This document shows, piece after piece, positions 7,872-16,413 of a DNA stretch of 62,874 nucleotides (the first letter of the stretch is position 1; the number at the start of each line of letters is the position of its first letter). This DNA comes from UBA2365 sp964594045 (GTDB taxonomy: Bacteria; Bacteroidota; Bacteroidia; Chitinophagales; Saprospiraceae). The notes below the pieces were generated by a model, which saw only the letters and a list, made by a program, of their open reading frames with translations, did no database searches and had not been told where the DNA came from. The DNA is taken from positions 1 to 62,874 of the forward strand of contig CAZQKR010000023.1 in the NCBI GenBank assembly GCA_964594045.1. The letters are read 5' to 3'. The translations under genes and the position numbers were made by a program.

Positions 7872-9179
7872 TCAATATAATGTGATCAATTTTGAGCCCG
7901 GATAATAATGAAATAGGATATCTTCCACGCGATATCCTTGCAGGGACATACCCAAAGCGCCTATCTGGCATAAGCCGGCGCCATGTCCCCATCCTCCGCC
8001 GGTGTATTTGAATTTTGAAGGCTTGCCGTTTTTAACTTCAGAAATTTCAATCAGGCATGCTGAGCTATACAAAAAATCCGGGTGCAATACTTCCCGGATA
8101 TGGTAATCCCTGTAAACCGAAATTTGTTTAAAAGCATTTGAATGGTCCAGATATTCAATACTCAATTCCATCATGCGACCACTTCCGGCCCGTGAAACAG
8201 GCTTCATCGATTGGATATATATCGCATTGATTTTGAGTTTTTGATTTAGGTGTCGGGTCAGGGTTTCCTGGCTGAGCTCCATTGTCCACCTGAAATACTG
8301 GCCGGACTCATCAACGTTTCCCAAATATTGGCTGAGCTCATGTGCATGTACAAAATGTTCGCTGCAAAAAACTTCAGGCATGTCATGGATCCAATTTGCA
8401 AAAATATCTTCCCTGGTCAGATCCGGAACAGACATGTTTTTGGCATCAGCGAGGTTTTGCATATATGGTAATGCATCTCCGTCCCACAGGTTTTCAAATT
8501 TTTCCATCACACCACCACAAGACTTTGAATAGCGGGCATCACAAATTTCATTTTCATACATCAGGACAATTCCTTTAGTTTTGCCTGTCGCCCCAACCGC
8601 ATGATCAGTCAGGTTTGTGATTCCCTGAAATCGCTGACAGCAATCATCGTTACAAACATCAAATCCGAGGTGGACATGCTTACGTTCCACATTGGCCAGC
8701 ATCCAGGATCTGGCAACAATGGTCTGGGCTTCAATCATCGCATTTGGGCAGGCTGCACTCATTTCTGAAGTCGCAACGCATGCGAGATATTTTTCGAAAG
8801 GCAACTCATTGATCATCAATATAAAGCCATCTGACAAGCTGAATTCCAGTTTTGAAACCAGTTTGACAGTGATCTCCTTTTGCCAGTGAAAACCACGGCC
8901 TGCGGTTATTGGCCACACTTCTGTATGGTCAGACTCATTTTCGGGGGTCACAGAAATGAATTTTGCATTGATCTTTACTCCTCTGTAAATGAAGGACAGA
9001 TTTTCTTTTGTAGCTTCAATTCCAAAGGAAATTGAATCGACATAAAAGTATTTGTCATCTGCAATAACTGTGGATTTTCCCCGGCCAAAAAAGTTGATTT
9101 GTTTTTTCCTGTCTTCGGGCAAAACAATGCCAACTCTCAAAACAGGTTCGCTGTCGGGAATGGTACCTGGTATCAGCAT
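7872..9179 (-). CDS. SpoIID/LytB-domain protein without a signal peptide
   Basis: The SpoIID domain occupies about residues 120-430. The predicted catalytic Glu is in CVATSEMS. The Cys motifs typical of the family are present (DVCNDDCCQRFQG, SKSCGGVMEKF), as is the C-terminal GGWGHGAGLCQIGA signature. B. subtilis SpoIID is a lytic transglycosylase acting on glycan strands stripped of peptides. The N-terminus (MLIPGTIPDSEPVLRVG) has no signal peptide or membrane segment, and the start is fixed by a seven-base overlap with the kinase gene, so the protein is predicted to be cytoplasmic. In an operon with an importer and a sugar kinase, it may cleave imported disaccharide fragments; that role is inference. 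Confidence 0.85.
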   Translation of the reverse strand: MLIPGTIPDSEPVLRVGIVLPEDRKKQINFFGRGKSTVIADDKYFYVDSISFGIEATKENLSFIYRGVKINAKFISVTPENESDHTEVWPITAGRGFHWQKEITVKLVSKLEFSLSDGFILMINELPFEKYLACVATSEMSAACPNAMIEAQTIVARSWMLANVERKHVHLGFDVCNDDCCQRFQGITNLTDHAVGATGKTKGIVLMYENEICDARYSKSCGGVMEKFENLWDGDALPYMQNLADAKNMSVPDLTREDIFANWIHDMPEVFCSEHFVHAHELSQYLGNVDESGQYFRWTMELSQETLTRHLNQKLKINAIYIQSMKPVSRAGSGRMMELSIEYLDHSNAFKQISVYRDYHIREVLHPDFLYSSACLIEISEVKNGKPSKFKYTGGGWGHGAGLCQIGALGMSLQGYRVEDILFHYYPGSKLITLY

Positions 9180-10369
9180 AAGGAATTATTTTTATAATTC
9201 ACAAATGCATCTGCACCAGCTCCCAATGCAGGTGCAACCCTCAGAGTTGAGTGTATGATCAGGTCATTTCTTAATTCACCGCCTGGCAAATAGTGATTGC
9301 AGAATTTTTGATCTTTAACAGACCGGATCAATGCAGCCAGTTGAACTTGAAGTGGCTGGAGCAGCATTTGTGTACCCGACTCTGAAGACAACCAGTCGCC
9401 CAGGCGCTGACCAATAACAATGCGATCCAGGAGTGTACCGGTATATTGATGATGGCTTTCGATGGTTTTGGCAGGATTGATCAGTTCAAAGTGGTGACCC
9501 CAGCCAAAAAACAATGTATAAATCCTTTCAAAAAGAAGCCTGGACAGATGGTACACAACCTGATCGACAGTTTCTTTTGCTATTTCTTCACCTTTGAGGG
9601 CTTTTTCCAGGATTTGCAGGCCAAAGATCCCTTTTACAGCGAGTTCATCCATACTTATGCCTGTTTTTTCACTGTAAAGTTGTTGGATACCTTTGGCAGA
9701 AATGAATTTTTCCATGCTGGAGTTGACTGAAGTTTTGAATTCCCATGTTTTGGCGATCCAGGATTTTGCATCATCAAATGGGATCAACCAGCCATTCAGT
9801 TTCATTGCATCAGCCACACCTGTACCTCCACCCAGGTAGTAGGCATTGGTTACGTTACGGAAACTGCCATCGGATGCATATTCTTCGCCAATTCCGCAAT
9901 AATCTGCATCTGAGCCGAGTTTGTGTATTCTGGAAATAAGTTGTATGTTTTCAAGGTGTAGTTTTTCTTCCAGGATATCACAAAAAAATGGCATCCTGGG
10001 CCCATTGGCCAAGGCTGCAATACCTCTTTTGTCCGCAGTTTTCAATCCGGGCATTCCCAATCCGATGAGTATTTTATTGTTGTTTGCTTTTTGGGCAACT
10101 TCACTGATCACGTCCAGAAAAGCCTGCAGGTATGAGACGGATTGTTTTTTTTCCGCCGGCGTTACAATTAAATTCTGCGGCATTTCATCCAACTGGATTT
10201 TCAACGGTACCGGAGAAAAGTATTTATCGAACTCCGGATAATCGGCATAATGTCTTTCAGCTGAGTGTTTTCCGATCAAAAAATAACCGTATTGATCAAT
10301 AACTATTTCGTACGCTGCAACTTTGGTAGCGCCTCCGTCAATCCCGATGATCAATATATCTTTTTGCAT
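9173..10369 (-). CDS. ROK/BadF-like ASKHA sugar kinase
   Basis: A 398-residue cytoplasmic kinase of the actin-like ATPase fold. The first phosphate motif is IGIDGGATK at residues 7-15, a GLGMPGL motif lies near 110, KLGSDADYCGIGEEY (probable catalytic Asp) near 160, and LGGGTGVADA near 185. It is longer than typical N-acetylglucosamine kinases, with extra sequence in the N-terminal lobe. The likely substrate is an amino sugar (GlcNAc, MurNAc or anhydro-MurNAc) released from imported wall fragments; specificity cannot be decided from sequence. First gene of the five-gene salvage operon, overlapping the SpoIID-like gene by seven bases. Confidence 0.75.
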   Translation of the reverse strand: MQKDILIIGIDGGATKVAAYEIVIDQYGYFLIGKHSAERHYADYPEFDKYFSPVPLKIQLDEMPQNLIVTPAEKKQSVSYLQAFLDVISEVAQKANNNKILIGLGMPGLKTADKRGIAALANGPRMPFFCDILEEKLHLENIQLISRIHKLGSDADYCGIGEEYASDGSFRNVTNAYYLGGGTGVADAMKLNGWLIPFDDAKSWIAKTWEFKTSVNSSMEKFISAKGIQQLYSEKTGISMDELAVKGIFGLQILEKALKGEEIAKETVDQVVYHLSRLLFERIYTLFFGWGHHFELINPAKTIESHHQYTGTLLDRIVIGQRLGDWLSSESGTQMLLQPLQVQLAALIRSVKDQKFCNHYLPGGELRNDLIIHSTLRVAPALGAGADAFVNYKNNSLC

Positions 10370-10820
10370 TCAGATCAATTGTAAGGCACAAGATATGGAT
10401 TTTGATCAATATATTACAAATATTCAAATACTTAAAATTTTATATCTGAGCAGCAGGGGTCATAACAGGGTAGGGTAAACGATAGGTTGATCACTGTTTT
10501 GCCGGTTATTAAACCGATTAATAATAGTTTTATTTAAATGATATTTGTGCCTGAGGCCGTAAAAAGTGATGATGTCCAGATTCATAAGACTGAATATTCC
10601 GGGTGCAATTAAGGCTTATGCGGGCAAATATTAGGTCAGGTATTCTTAGCTCGAAGTAAGGAAATTAAAAGCTGACCACCTCATTTTCAAGTAAATATTA
10701 AATTTTCCTAAAGATTTAAATCAAAAATATTTTTTTATCCTAATAAAATTGCGACCTTTGCTGCCTGTTTTTTAATATAAGATTCAGAATAGCTAAATAA
10801 CTAAAAACCAAGTATTAACA
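10370..10820. other. Divergent intergenic region
   Basis: This spacer separates the salvage operon (minus) from HU (plus) and must hold both promoters. A near-consensus -7 box for HU lies at 10753-10760. For the minus operon I see no perfect CAAAnnTA. A 21-codon ATG frame at 10570-10635 has no supporting signal. No RNA gene or repeat is seen. Confidence 0.5.
10753..10760 (+). promoter_or_regulatory. Candidate -7 box of the HU promoter
   Basis: GACCTTTG differs from the Bacteroidota -7 consensus TAnnTTTG at one defined position and is followed by C, as is common. No clear -33 TTTG is seen at the usual distance, so the call rests on one box 60 bases before the HU start. Confidence 0.4.
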
Positions 10821-11120
10821 ATGAGAAAAGCAGATTTAGTAAATGCTATCGCAGAGAAAACAGGGGTAGCCAAAGTAGATGTTCTTGTAAGTCTGGAGAC
10901 GTTTTTCAGTGAAATTAAAGACTCATTAGCTGAAGGAGAAAACGTATATGTCAGGGGATTCGGTTCTTTTGTATTGAAAAAAAGAGCCAAGAAGATCGGT
11001 AGACATATCAAGGAAAACAAGCCGATAGAGATTCCTGAGCATTTCATTCCTTCTTTTAAGCCTTCAAAGGTTTTCGTTGACCAGGTGAAAACCCAGTTGG
11101 TCAAAAAAGGGAAAAAATAA
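10821..11120 (+). CDS. HU/IHF-family DNA-binding protein
   Basis: A 99-residue nucleoid protein of normal HU size. It begins MRKADLVNAIAEKTG, has the beta-arm signature VYVRGFGSFVLKKRAKK around residues 46-62, and a basic C-terminus (KKGKK). It is expected to bind and bend DNA as a dimer. A group of closely spaced genes follows on the same strand: the 31-residue basic ORF 28 bases downstream and then RNase G. The context suggests co-expression with translation and RNA-processing functions. Confidence 0.95.
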   Translation: MRKADLVNAIAEKTGVAKVDVLVSLETFFSEIKDSLAEGENVYVRGFGSFVLKKRAKKIGRHIKENKPIEIPEHFIPSFKPSKVFVDQVKTQLVKKGKK

Positions 11121-11148
11121 TAAGTTGTTCATATAATATTGTGTAGAT

Positions 11149-11244
11149 ATGCCTAGTGGTAAGAAAAGAAAAAGACATAAAATAGCAACTCACAAAAGAA
11201 AGAAGCGTCTGAGAAAAAACAGACACAAGAAAAAGAATAGGTAG
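11149..11244 (+). CDS. Small basic AURKAIP1/COX24 (mS38-like) domain protein
   Basis: A 31-residue ORF, ATG to TAG, with more than half its residues Lys, Arg or His (starts MPSGKKRKRHK; core HKRKKRLRKNRHKKK). The KHK-RKK-RKxRxKK pattern matches the AURKAIP1/COX24 (DUF1713) domain, which in mitochondria is ribosomal protein mS38. Very short versions occur in Bacteroidota and are probably ribosome-associated. It lies between HU and RNase G on the same strand, which fits a translation or RNA role. It is shorter than many gene-calling cut-offs and easily missed. The family match is from memory of the motif. Confidence 0.8.
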   Translation: MPSGKKRKRHKIATHKRKKRLRKNRHKKKNR

Positions 11245-11436
11245 ATAACATTTTGGTAGTGTTGGAGGAAGATATCATTTATTTTTTTCAGAGGGTTGTT
11301 TGATTTGATCCAGTTTATACAGTTCTCCGTTCTTTTTTAAATCAAAAACCTGTTGAAGTAAATCATTCTTCTTGATTACCACTAATTGCAGGCTTCGGTT
11401 TCGACCTCTGGATATTACCGCAAAAGACATTTTGTA

Positions 11437-12987
11437 GTGGAAAGAGAATTAATCATTAATTCAACCCCTACTGAAGTTGAAATTGCCTTGATGGAAAAAT
11501 CAAAACTGGTCGAGTTGCATCGGCAGGAGACCAGTAATAATTTTACCGTAGGTGATATCTTTTTAGGTTCAATTAAAAAATTGATACCGGGGTTAAATGC
11601 TGCTTTTGTAGAGATCGGTTATAAAAAGGAAGCTTTTCTGCATTATACAGATCTGGGACCTCAATTCCGATCTCTGCAAAAATTTGTAAATGCTGCGATT
11701 TCCGAAGGAAGTCAGAATGCCATGCTGGACAAATTTGTTCTTGCTGAAGACATTAACAAGCTTGGTAAAATTGATGAAGTCCTGGAAAAAAAGAAACCGC
11801 TTTTGGTACAGGTGCTCAAAGAACCGATTTCTACCAAAGGCCCGCGTCTTACGTGTGAAATCACCATTCCAGGGAGGTTTTTAGTGATGACACCATTTAC
11901 CAAAGGTGTATCTGTCTCCAAGAAGATTTTGAATGCTGATGAGCGTAACCGGCTCAAGTTCCTTATCCAAAGTATCAAGCCACACAATTTTGGTATCATC
12001 GTCAGAACTGCCGCTGAAGGTAAAAAAGTGGCTGATCTTCATGAAGAGATCAATAGTCTTACCGAAAAGTGGAAGATGCTACACGAGCAATTGAAGCATT
12101 CTGATCCGCCCAAAAAACTGATGAGCGAACTGGATAAACCTGCATCCATTTTACGCGATATACTCAACGATTCTTTTAGTCAGATCATCGTTAACGAAAG
12201 GAATGTTTACGAAAACATCAGGGATTATATAGAGACGATTGACCCTGAAAAAAAGAAAATTGTCAAACTCTATAGTTCGAGCACACCCATATTTCAAAAA
12301 TACGGCATTTCCAAACAGATAAAGTCTTCTTTCGGAAAAACTTCGACCTTACCCAGCGGAGCATATCTGATCATCGAACAAACTGAGGCACTTCATGTTG
12401 TTGATGTCAACAGCGGTCCCAAAATGCGGAGGAAAGGCCAGGAAGATTCTGCATTGGCCGTCAATCTCGAATGTGCTGAAGAAATAGCCCGTCAACTCAG
12501 ACTGAGAGATCTCGGAGGGATCATCATCATCGATTTTATCGATATGAAGAACCCGGAGAATAAAAAAACGCTCTTCAATGAAATGAAGAAGTTTATGGAG
12601 AATGACCGTGCACAACATACCATTTTGCCTTTAAGTAAATTCGGGTTGATGCAGATCACGCGTCAACGGGTAAAACCCTCGATAGAGATCAAGACTGCAG
12701 AAGTTTGTCCGGTTTGCAATGGTACGGGAGAAGTGACCCCCAATATTCTGTTGACTGACCATATCGAAAGGGATCTTGAATATATTCTTCAGTCTAATCC
12801 TGGATCTAAACTCTCACTGCATGCGCATCCATTTATCATTTCATACCTGAGAAAGGGATTTCCTTCCATCAGAACAAAGTGGTTTTTCAGGTATTCCAAA
12901 TGGATCAAACTTCATGAAAGTTTTGACCTGCATATCAACGAATACAAGTTTTTTGATAACAACAACGATGAGATCAGACTTAACTGA
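11437..12987 (+). CDS. rng: Ribonuclease E/G family endoribonuclease
   Basis: About 516 residues. An S1 RNA-binding domain lies near residues 20-110 (IFLGSIKKLIPGLNAAFVEIG), followed by the RNase E/G catalytic fold. VVDVNSG and IIIDFIDM supply the two metal-binding Asp residues. A CPVCNGTGEV zinc-link motif lies at the C-terminal end of the catalytic part. The arginine-rich degradosome scaffold of E. coli RNase E is absent, so RNase G is the better name. I start at the GTG at 11437, giving VERELIINSTP, the conserved N-terminus; no ATG is available and the open frame extends to 11386. It processes rRNA precursors and degrades mRNA. The glycosyltransferase gene follows after nine bases. Confidence 0.92.
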   Translation: MERELIINSTPTEVEIALMEKSKLVELHRQETSNNFTVGDIFLGSIKKLIPGLNAAFVEIGYKKEAFLHYTDLGPQFRSLQKFVNAAISEGSQNAMLDKFVLAEDINKLGKIDEVLEKKKPLLVQVLKEPISTKGPRLTCEITIPGRFLVMTPFTKGVSVSKKILNADERNRLKFLIQSIKPHNFGIIVRTAAEGKKVADLHEEINSLTEKWKMLHEQLKHSDPPKKLMSELDKPASILRDILNDSFSQIIVNERNVYENIRDYIETIDPEKKKIVKLYSSSTPIFQKYGISKQIKSSFGKTSTLPSGAYLIIEQTEALHVVDVNSGPKMRRKGQEDSALAVNLECAEEIARQLRLRDLGGIIIIDFIDMKNPENKKTLFNEMKKFMENDRAQHTILPLSKFGLMQITRQRVKPSIEIKTAEVCPVCNGTGEVTPNILLTDHIERDLEYILQSNPGSKLSLHAHPFIISYLRKGFPSIRTKWFFRYSKWIKLHESFDLHINEYKFFDNNNDEIRLN

Positions 12988-12996
12988 TCATATCTT

Positions 12997-14085
12997 GTGG
13001 TTGGGAAAGTGATCATAGCACCTTTAAATTGGGGGTTGGGACACGCTACCAGATGTATTCCAATCATCAGGTCACTTCTTGATCACAACATTGAGGTAGT
13101 TATTGCTTCAGATGGACAAGCGCTTGAATTATTGAAAAAGGAGTTTCCGCAACTCAGGTCATTCAAATTGACGTCTTATAACATCAGGTATCGGTTTGGT
13201 CAGCCGATCTTGAACATGTTGTGGCATAGTTTACGTTTTCTATATGCATTGAGGAGGGAAAACAAAGAGATCGACCGGATCATTTCTGTTGAACGGCCTG
13301 ATCTGATCATTTCCGACAACCGATATGGTGTTTTCAGTAAATTGGTTAGCTCGGTATTTGTCAGCCATCAGATATCCCTGCAGACAGGTGTTTCATGGAT
13401 CAATCAATTGGCAACCATCCTGAATAAAATGCTGTACAGCCGTTTCGACCACATCTGGATACCGGATTATGCTCCTCCGAACCAAATTGCGCCGAAACTA
13501 TCTTCAGTGCCGGGTAAGCCTTTTAGCTACCTCGGAATTCTGAGCAGGCTTAAACCACAGGATACCTCGATTCGTTATGACCTTTGTGCTGTATTATCAG
13601 GACCGGAGCCACAGAGAACATTTCTTGAAAAAATATTGCTGGATCAGATGCAGCAAATTCAAGGCAACCACATCATGGTCCTGGGAAAAACACACGAAAG
13701 TGGTGAAACGAAATTGAATAATCTGACCCTGGTCAGCCATATGACCTCAGAGCGGATCAACCAGGTGTTCAACGAAAGCAGAGTGATCGTTGCCAGAAGC
13801 GGATATAGTACAATAATGGACATGATCAGTATGGGCAAAAGAGCGATCCTTATTCCAACACCGGGACAGCCTGAACAGGAATACCTTTCCAGGGCTTTGA
13901 AGGATCATCCTGATTTTGTCATTCAGGAACAACGTACTTTAAACCTTGTTGCTGCTTTAAAAACTATGAAGGATCATCAGGCTATTCCGGCCAAAATGGA
14001 TCAATTTGATGTGATGCCATTCCTTGAAAAACTGGAGATATTTTCTGCAGAAAAAGACTGCAAAAAATCACCGGACAGCCTTTAG
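12997..14085 (+). CDS. MurG-like (GT28-type) glycosyltransferase
   Basis: A 362-residue GT-B fold protein starting at a GTG, nine bases after RNase G. The N-terminal APLNWGLGHATRCIPI carries the Gly-rich acceptor-side loop of GT28 and UDP-glycosyltransferases. The C-terminal half has RVIVARSGYSTIMDMISMGKRAILIPTPGQPEQEYLS, the nucleotide-sugar site with the Gly/Pro/Gln pattern of MurG-like enzymes (given here for orientation, positions about 250-290). The acceptor is unknown. It is not MurG itself, which sits in a division/wall cluster and is easily told apart. The last 18 bases overlap the 3' end of convergent folP. Confidence 0.78.
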   Translation: MVGKVIIAPLNWGLGHATRCIPIIRSLLDHNIEVVIASDGQALELLKKEFPQLRSFKLTSYNIRYRFGQPILNMLWHSLRFLYALRRENKEIDRIISVERPDLIISDNRYGVFSKLVSSVFVSHQISLQTGVSWINQLATILNKMLYSRFDHIWIPDYAPPNQIAPKLSSVPGKPFSYLGILSRLKPQDTSIRYDLCAVLSGPEPQRTFLEKILLDQMQQIQGNHIMVLGKTHESGETKLNNLTLVSHMTSERINQVFNESRVIVARSGYSTIMDMISMGKRAILIPTPGQPEQEYLSRALKDHPDFVIQEQRTLNLVAALKTMKDHQAIPAKMDQFDVMPFLEKLEIFSAEKDCKKSPDSL

Positions 14086-14901
14086 GGCAGACCAAAGCCT
14101 GATGACATCTTTTGCTTCTTTTACATCATGGACCCTCAATATTTTTGCCCCATTCTGCAGTGCAACCATATTCATGGCGCAAGTTGCGCATAAAGCATCT
14201 TCAGGACCGCCCTCAATAGTCTTATAAAGCATGGATTTCCGGGATATTCCGGCCAAAATGGGTTTATCCAGAATGGTGAACACTTCCAGTTTTTTCAATA
14301 ATTCAAAATTGTGATCCAGGGATTTACCGAAACCAAACCCCGGATCGATGATCAGGTCATGAATACCTGATTGTCCGAATGCCTTTATTTTGGTCAGGAA
14401 AAAATGAAAAATTTCATTTACTGGATCATTATATTGAGGATTGTTCTGCATGTTTTTTGGTGTTCCTTTCATGTGCATCAATACATAAGGCAATTTTGAT
14501 TCGGCAATAAATGACATCATGCCACGATCCAGTTCTCCTCCGCTGATATCGTTGATCATATCTGCTCCAGACTGATAAGCCGCTTCAGCTACATCTGCTC
14601 TGAAGGTATCAACTGAAATGACCACACCAGGGAATTCCTTCCTCGTCATTTCAATAACTGGCAATATCCTTTTCAACTCTTCTTTGGGACTGACAGGGTC
14701 CGCACCTGGTCTTGTACTCATACCACCGATGTCTATGATGTCCACTCCATCACCAACCATACCGGTTACTCTTTTCAAATAAATTTCCGGCGAATTCCCG
14801 ATCCCGCCTTCATAAAATGAATCAGGTGTACAATTCAGAATGCCCATGACCACCGGAGTGCTTAAATCGAGTATTTTGCCATTGCAATTGATAGAATTCA
14901 T
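14068..14901 (-). CDS. folP: Dihydropteroate synthase
   Basis: A 277-residue TIM barrel that condenses p-aminobenzoate with 6-hydroxymethyl-dihydropterin pyrophosphate in folate synthesis. Signatures: VMGILNCTPDSFYEGG (residues 18-33), DIGGMSTRPGA (pterin/pyrophosphate loop), ISVDTFRADVAE, NDISGG, LMHMKGTP, DPGFGFGKSLDHN and GISRKSM. All sulfonamide-site loops are present and length is normal. The gene is monocistronic as far as can be seen. Its C-terminal codons overlap the convergent glycosyltransferase gene by 18 bases. Confidence 0.96.
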   Translation of the reverse strand: MNSINCNGKILDLSTPVVMGILNCTPDSFYEGGIGNSPEIYLKRVTGMVGDGVDIIDIGGMSTRPGADPVSPKEELKRILPVIEMTRKEFPGVVISVDTFRADVAEAAYQSGADMINDISGGELDRGMMSFIAESKLPYVLMHMKGTPKNMQNNPQYNDPVNEIFHFFLTKIKAFGQSGIHDLIIDPGFGFGKSLDHNFELLKKLEVFTILDKPILAGISRKSMLYKTIEGGPEDALCATCAMNMVALQNGAKILRVHDVKEAKDVIRLWSALKAVR

Positions 14902-14992
14902 TAAATTAAAATTATATTTAAACTATATTTAATTAATTAACAGTAGAATAAATATTAAAAAAACAAAATTACATGGTTTCAAAATTTCTTTT

Positions 14993-15000
14993 TAGATTTG
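14993..15000 (+). promoter_or_regulatory. -7 promoter box for the M23 peptidase gene
   Basis: TAGATTTG matches the Bacteroidota consensus TAnnTTTG exactly and lies 38 bases before the ATG. No good TTTG is seen at -33. Confidence 0.5.
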
Positions 15001-15037
15001 AGGGCGATTTTTGAATTCCAAAGCTAATTGAATCATT

Positions 15038-16312
15038 ATGCAAAGATCAAAGGTTAAAAAATTACTTCTTGACACTGGTTTATACGTTCTGATAGTAAAT
15101 GTAGTATTTTTCTCCATTATCGGTTATAAAAATTTTTTTGATCAGAATTCTGATGAAACAAAAACCCAAAAGGTAGTTGAGCGTTACGGGTTTACTGAGG
15201 ATGATCATGTTTTTATAGAAGCTAAAGTTCAACCCAATCAGATCCTTGCCAATCTTTTGATGGAAGAAGGCGTAAGTTATGAAACGATCAAGGATTTGTT
15301 TGAAAAATCAAAAGGTATTTTTAATGTAAACAACATCGTTGCCGGGTTGGATTACACCCTGATCAAAAAAGACAGCTGTGGTGAATTGCTCAGTTTTGTT
15401 TATGAGCCAGATATTTATAATTATGTGGTTTGTGATTTCAGGGATTCTGTAACTGTCAAAAAAATTGAAAGGGATTTTGAAGTGCAGATTGAGTCTGCCC
15501 AGGGATTTATTGAATCTTCACTTTGGAATTCAATGGCGGATATCGGACTGGATTGGGCAGTGATCGGAAAAATGGAAGAAGCACTTGGCGCACAGGTGGA
15601 CTTTCACAGGGTGCAGCAGGGAGACTTTTATAAGTTGTTGTTTGAGCGTAAATATATTGAGGGACAGCCGGTTGGAATAGGAAATATCATCGGTGCATAC
15701 TATGAAAATGACAGGCCTCATTATGCCATATACTGGGAATCCGGAGAAGATACCGGTTATTATGATGAGTTGGGTAATTCCAGTAAAAAATCATTTTTAA
15801 AGGCTCCGGTCAAGTTCATCAGAATTTCTTCCAAGTTCAGTTACAATCGCCTTCACCCGGTTCACAAGAGACATAGACCGCATTTTGGAACAGATTATGC
15901 TGCGCCTCGTGGCACACCGATCCATTCTGTTGCAGATGGTGTTGTTGTGGAAAAGGGATATGGTTCAGGAAATGGCAATTACATCAAGGTGAAGCATGAT
16001 AAGAGTTATGCTACCAGCTATTTGCACATGTCCAGATTTGCCAAGGGGATCAGGAAAGGATCGAGGGTATCTCAGGGTCAGACCATCGGTTATGTGGGTT
16101 CGACCGGATTGGCTACAGGCCCTCATGTATGCTTCCGGATGACCAAAAACAACAAACCAGTCAATCACCTGAGAGAAAAACTTCCCAGCATGAAAGCTCT
16201 TCCTCACGCCAAACTGCAGCACTTTTTTGTTCACAGGGACAGCATCATGCAAAAAATTGATGAGATAGGAACACCTGCCACACTGGCATTGAGAGCAGAG
16301 ATCCAGCGTTAA
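15038..16312 (+). CDS. Membrane-anchored M23 (LytM-type) metallopeptidase, Cys variant
   Basis: A 424-residue protein with one N-terminal membrane segment (LYVLIVNVVFFSIIGY), a long linker and OapA/LysM-like region (to about 260), and a C-terminal M23 peptidase. Zinc ligands His and Asp are in HFGTDYAAP; SYLHMS supplies another conserved His. The usual HxH motif reads GPHVCF, so the last ligand position is Cys. I recall this substitution from other Bacteroidota M23 proteins. It could retain zinc or mark a non-catalytic amidase activator of the NlpD/EnvC kind. It is expected to act on peptidoglycan cross-links in the periplasm. A bidirectional terminator follows. Confidence 0.88.
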   Translation: MQRSKVKKLLLDTGLYVLIVNVVFFSIIGYKNFFDQNSDETKTQKVVERYGFTEDDHVFIEAKVQPNQILANLLMEEGVSYETIKDLFEKSKGIFNVNNIVAGLDYTLIKKDSCGELLSFVYEPDIYNYVVCDFRDSVTVKKIERDFEVQIESAQGFIESSLWNSMADIGLDWAVIGKMEEALGAQVDFHRVQQGDFYKLLFERKYIEGQPVGIGNIIGAYYENDRPHYAIYWESGEDTGYYDELGNSSKKSFLKAPVKFIRISSKFSYNRLHPVHKRHRPHFGTDYAAPRGTPIHSVADGVVVEKGYGSGNGNYIKVKHDKSYATSYLHMSRFAKGIRKGSRVSQGQTIGYVGSTGLATGPHVCFRMTKNNKPVNHLREKLPSMKALPHAKLQHFFVHRDSIMQKIDEIGTPATLALRAEIQR

Positions 16313-16357
16313 ATTCTCCATAGAGATGGGATAAGAGTGGGTCACACCTTTCAAAGA

Positions 16358-16394
16358 AAAAGCGCTGACAGAAAATTTTGTCAGCGCTTTTTTT
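16358..16394. terminator. Bidirectional rho-independent terminator
   Basis: A near-perfect hairpin with arms AAAAGCGCTGACA and TGTCAGCGCTTTT, flanked by A and T runs. It lies between the convergent M23 peptidase and htpG genes and can serve both. Confidence 0.85.
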
Positions 16395-16413
16395 ATTGTT
16401 TTACTTTTAATGT

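Noticed and set aside
10570..10635. 21-codon ORF in the HU upstream region
   Set aside because: Too short to judge, no supporting signal or known small-protein motif.
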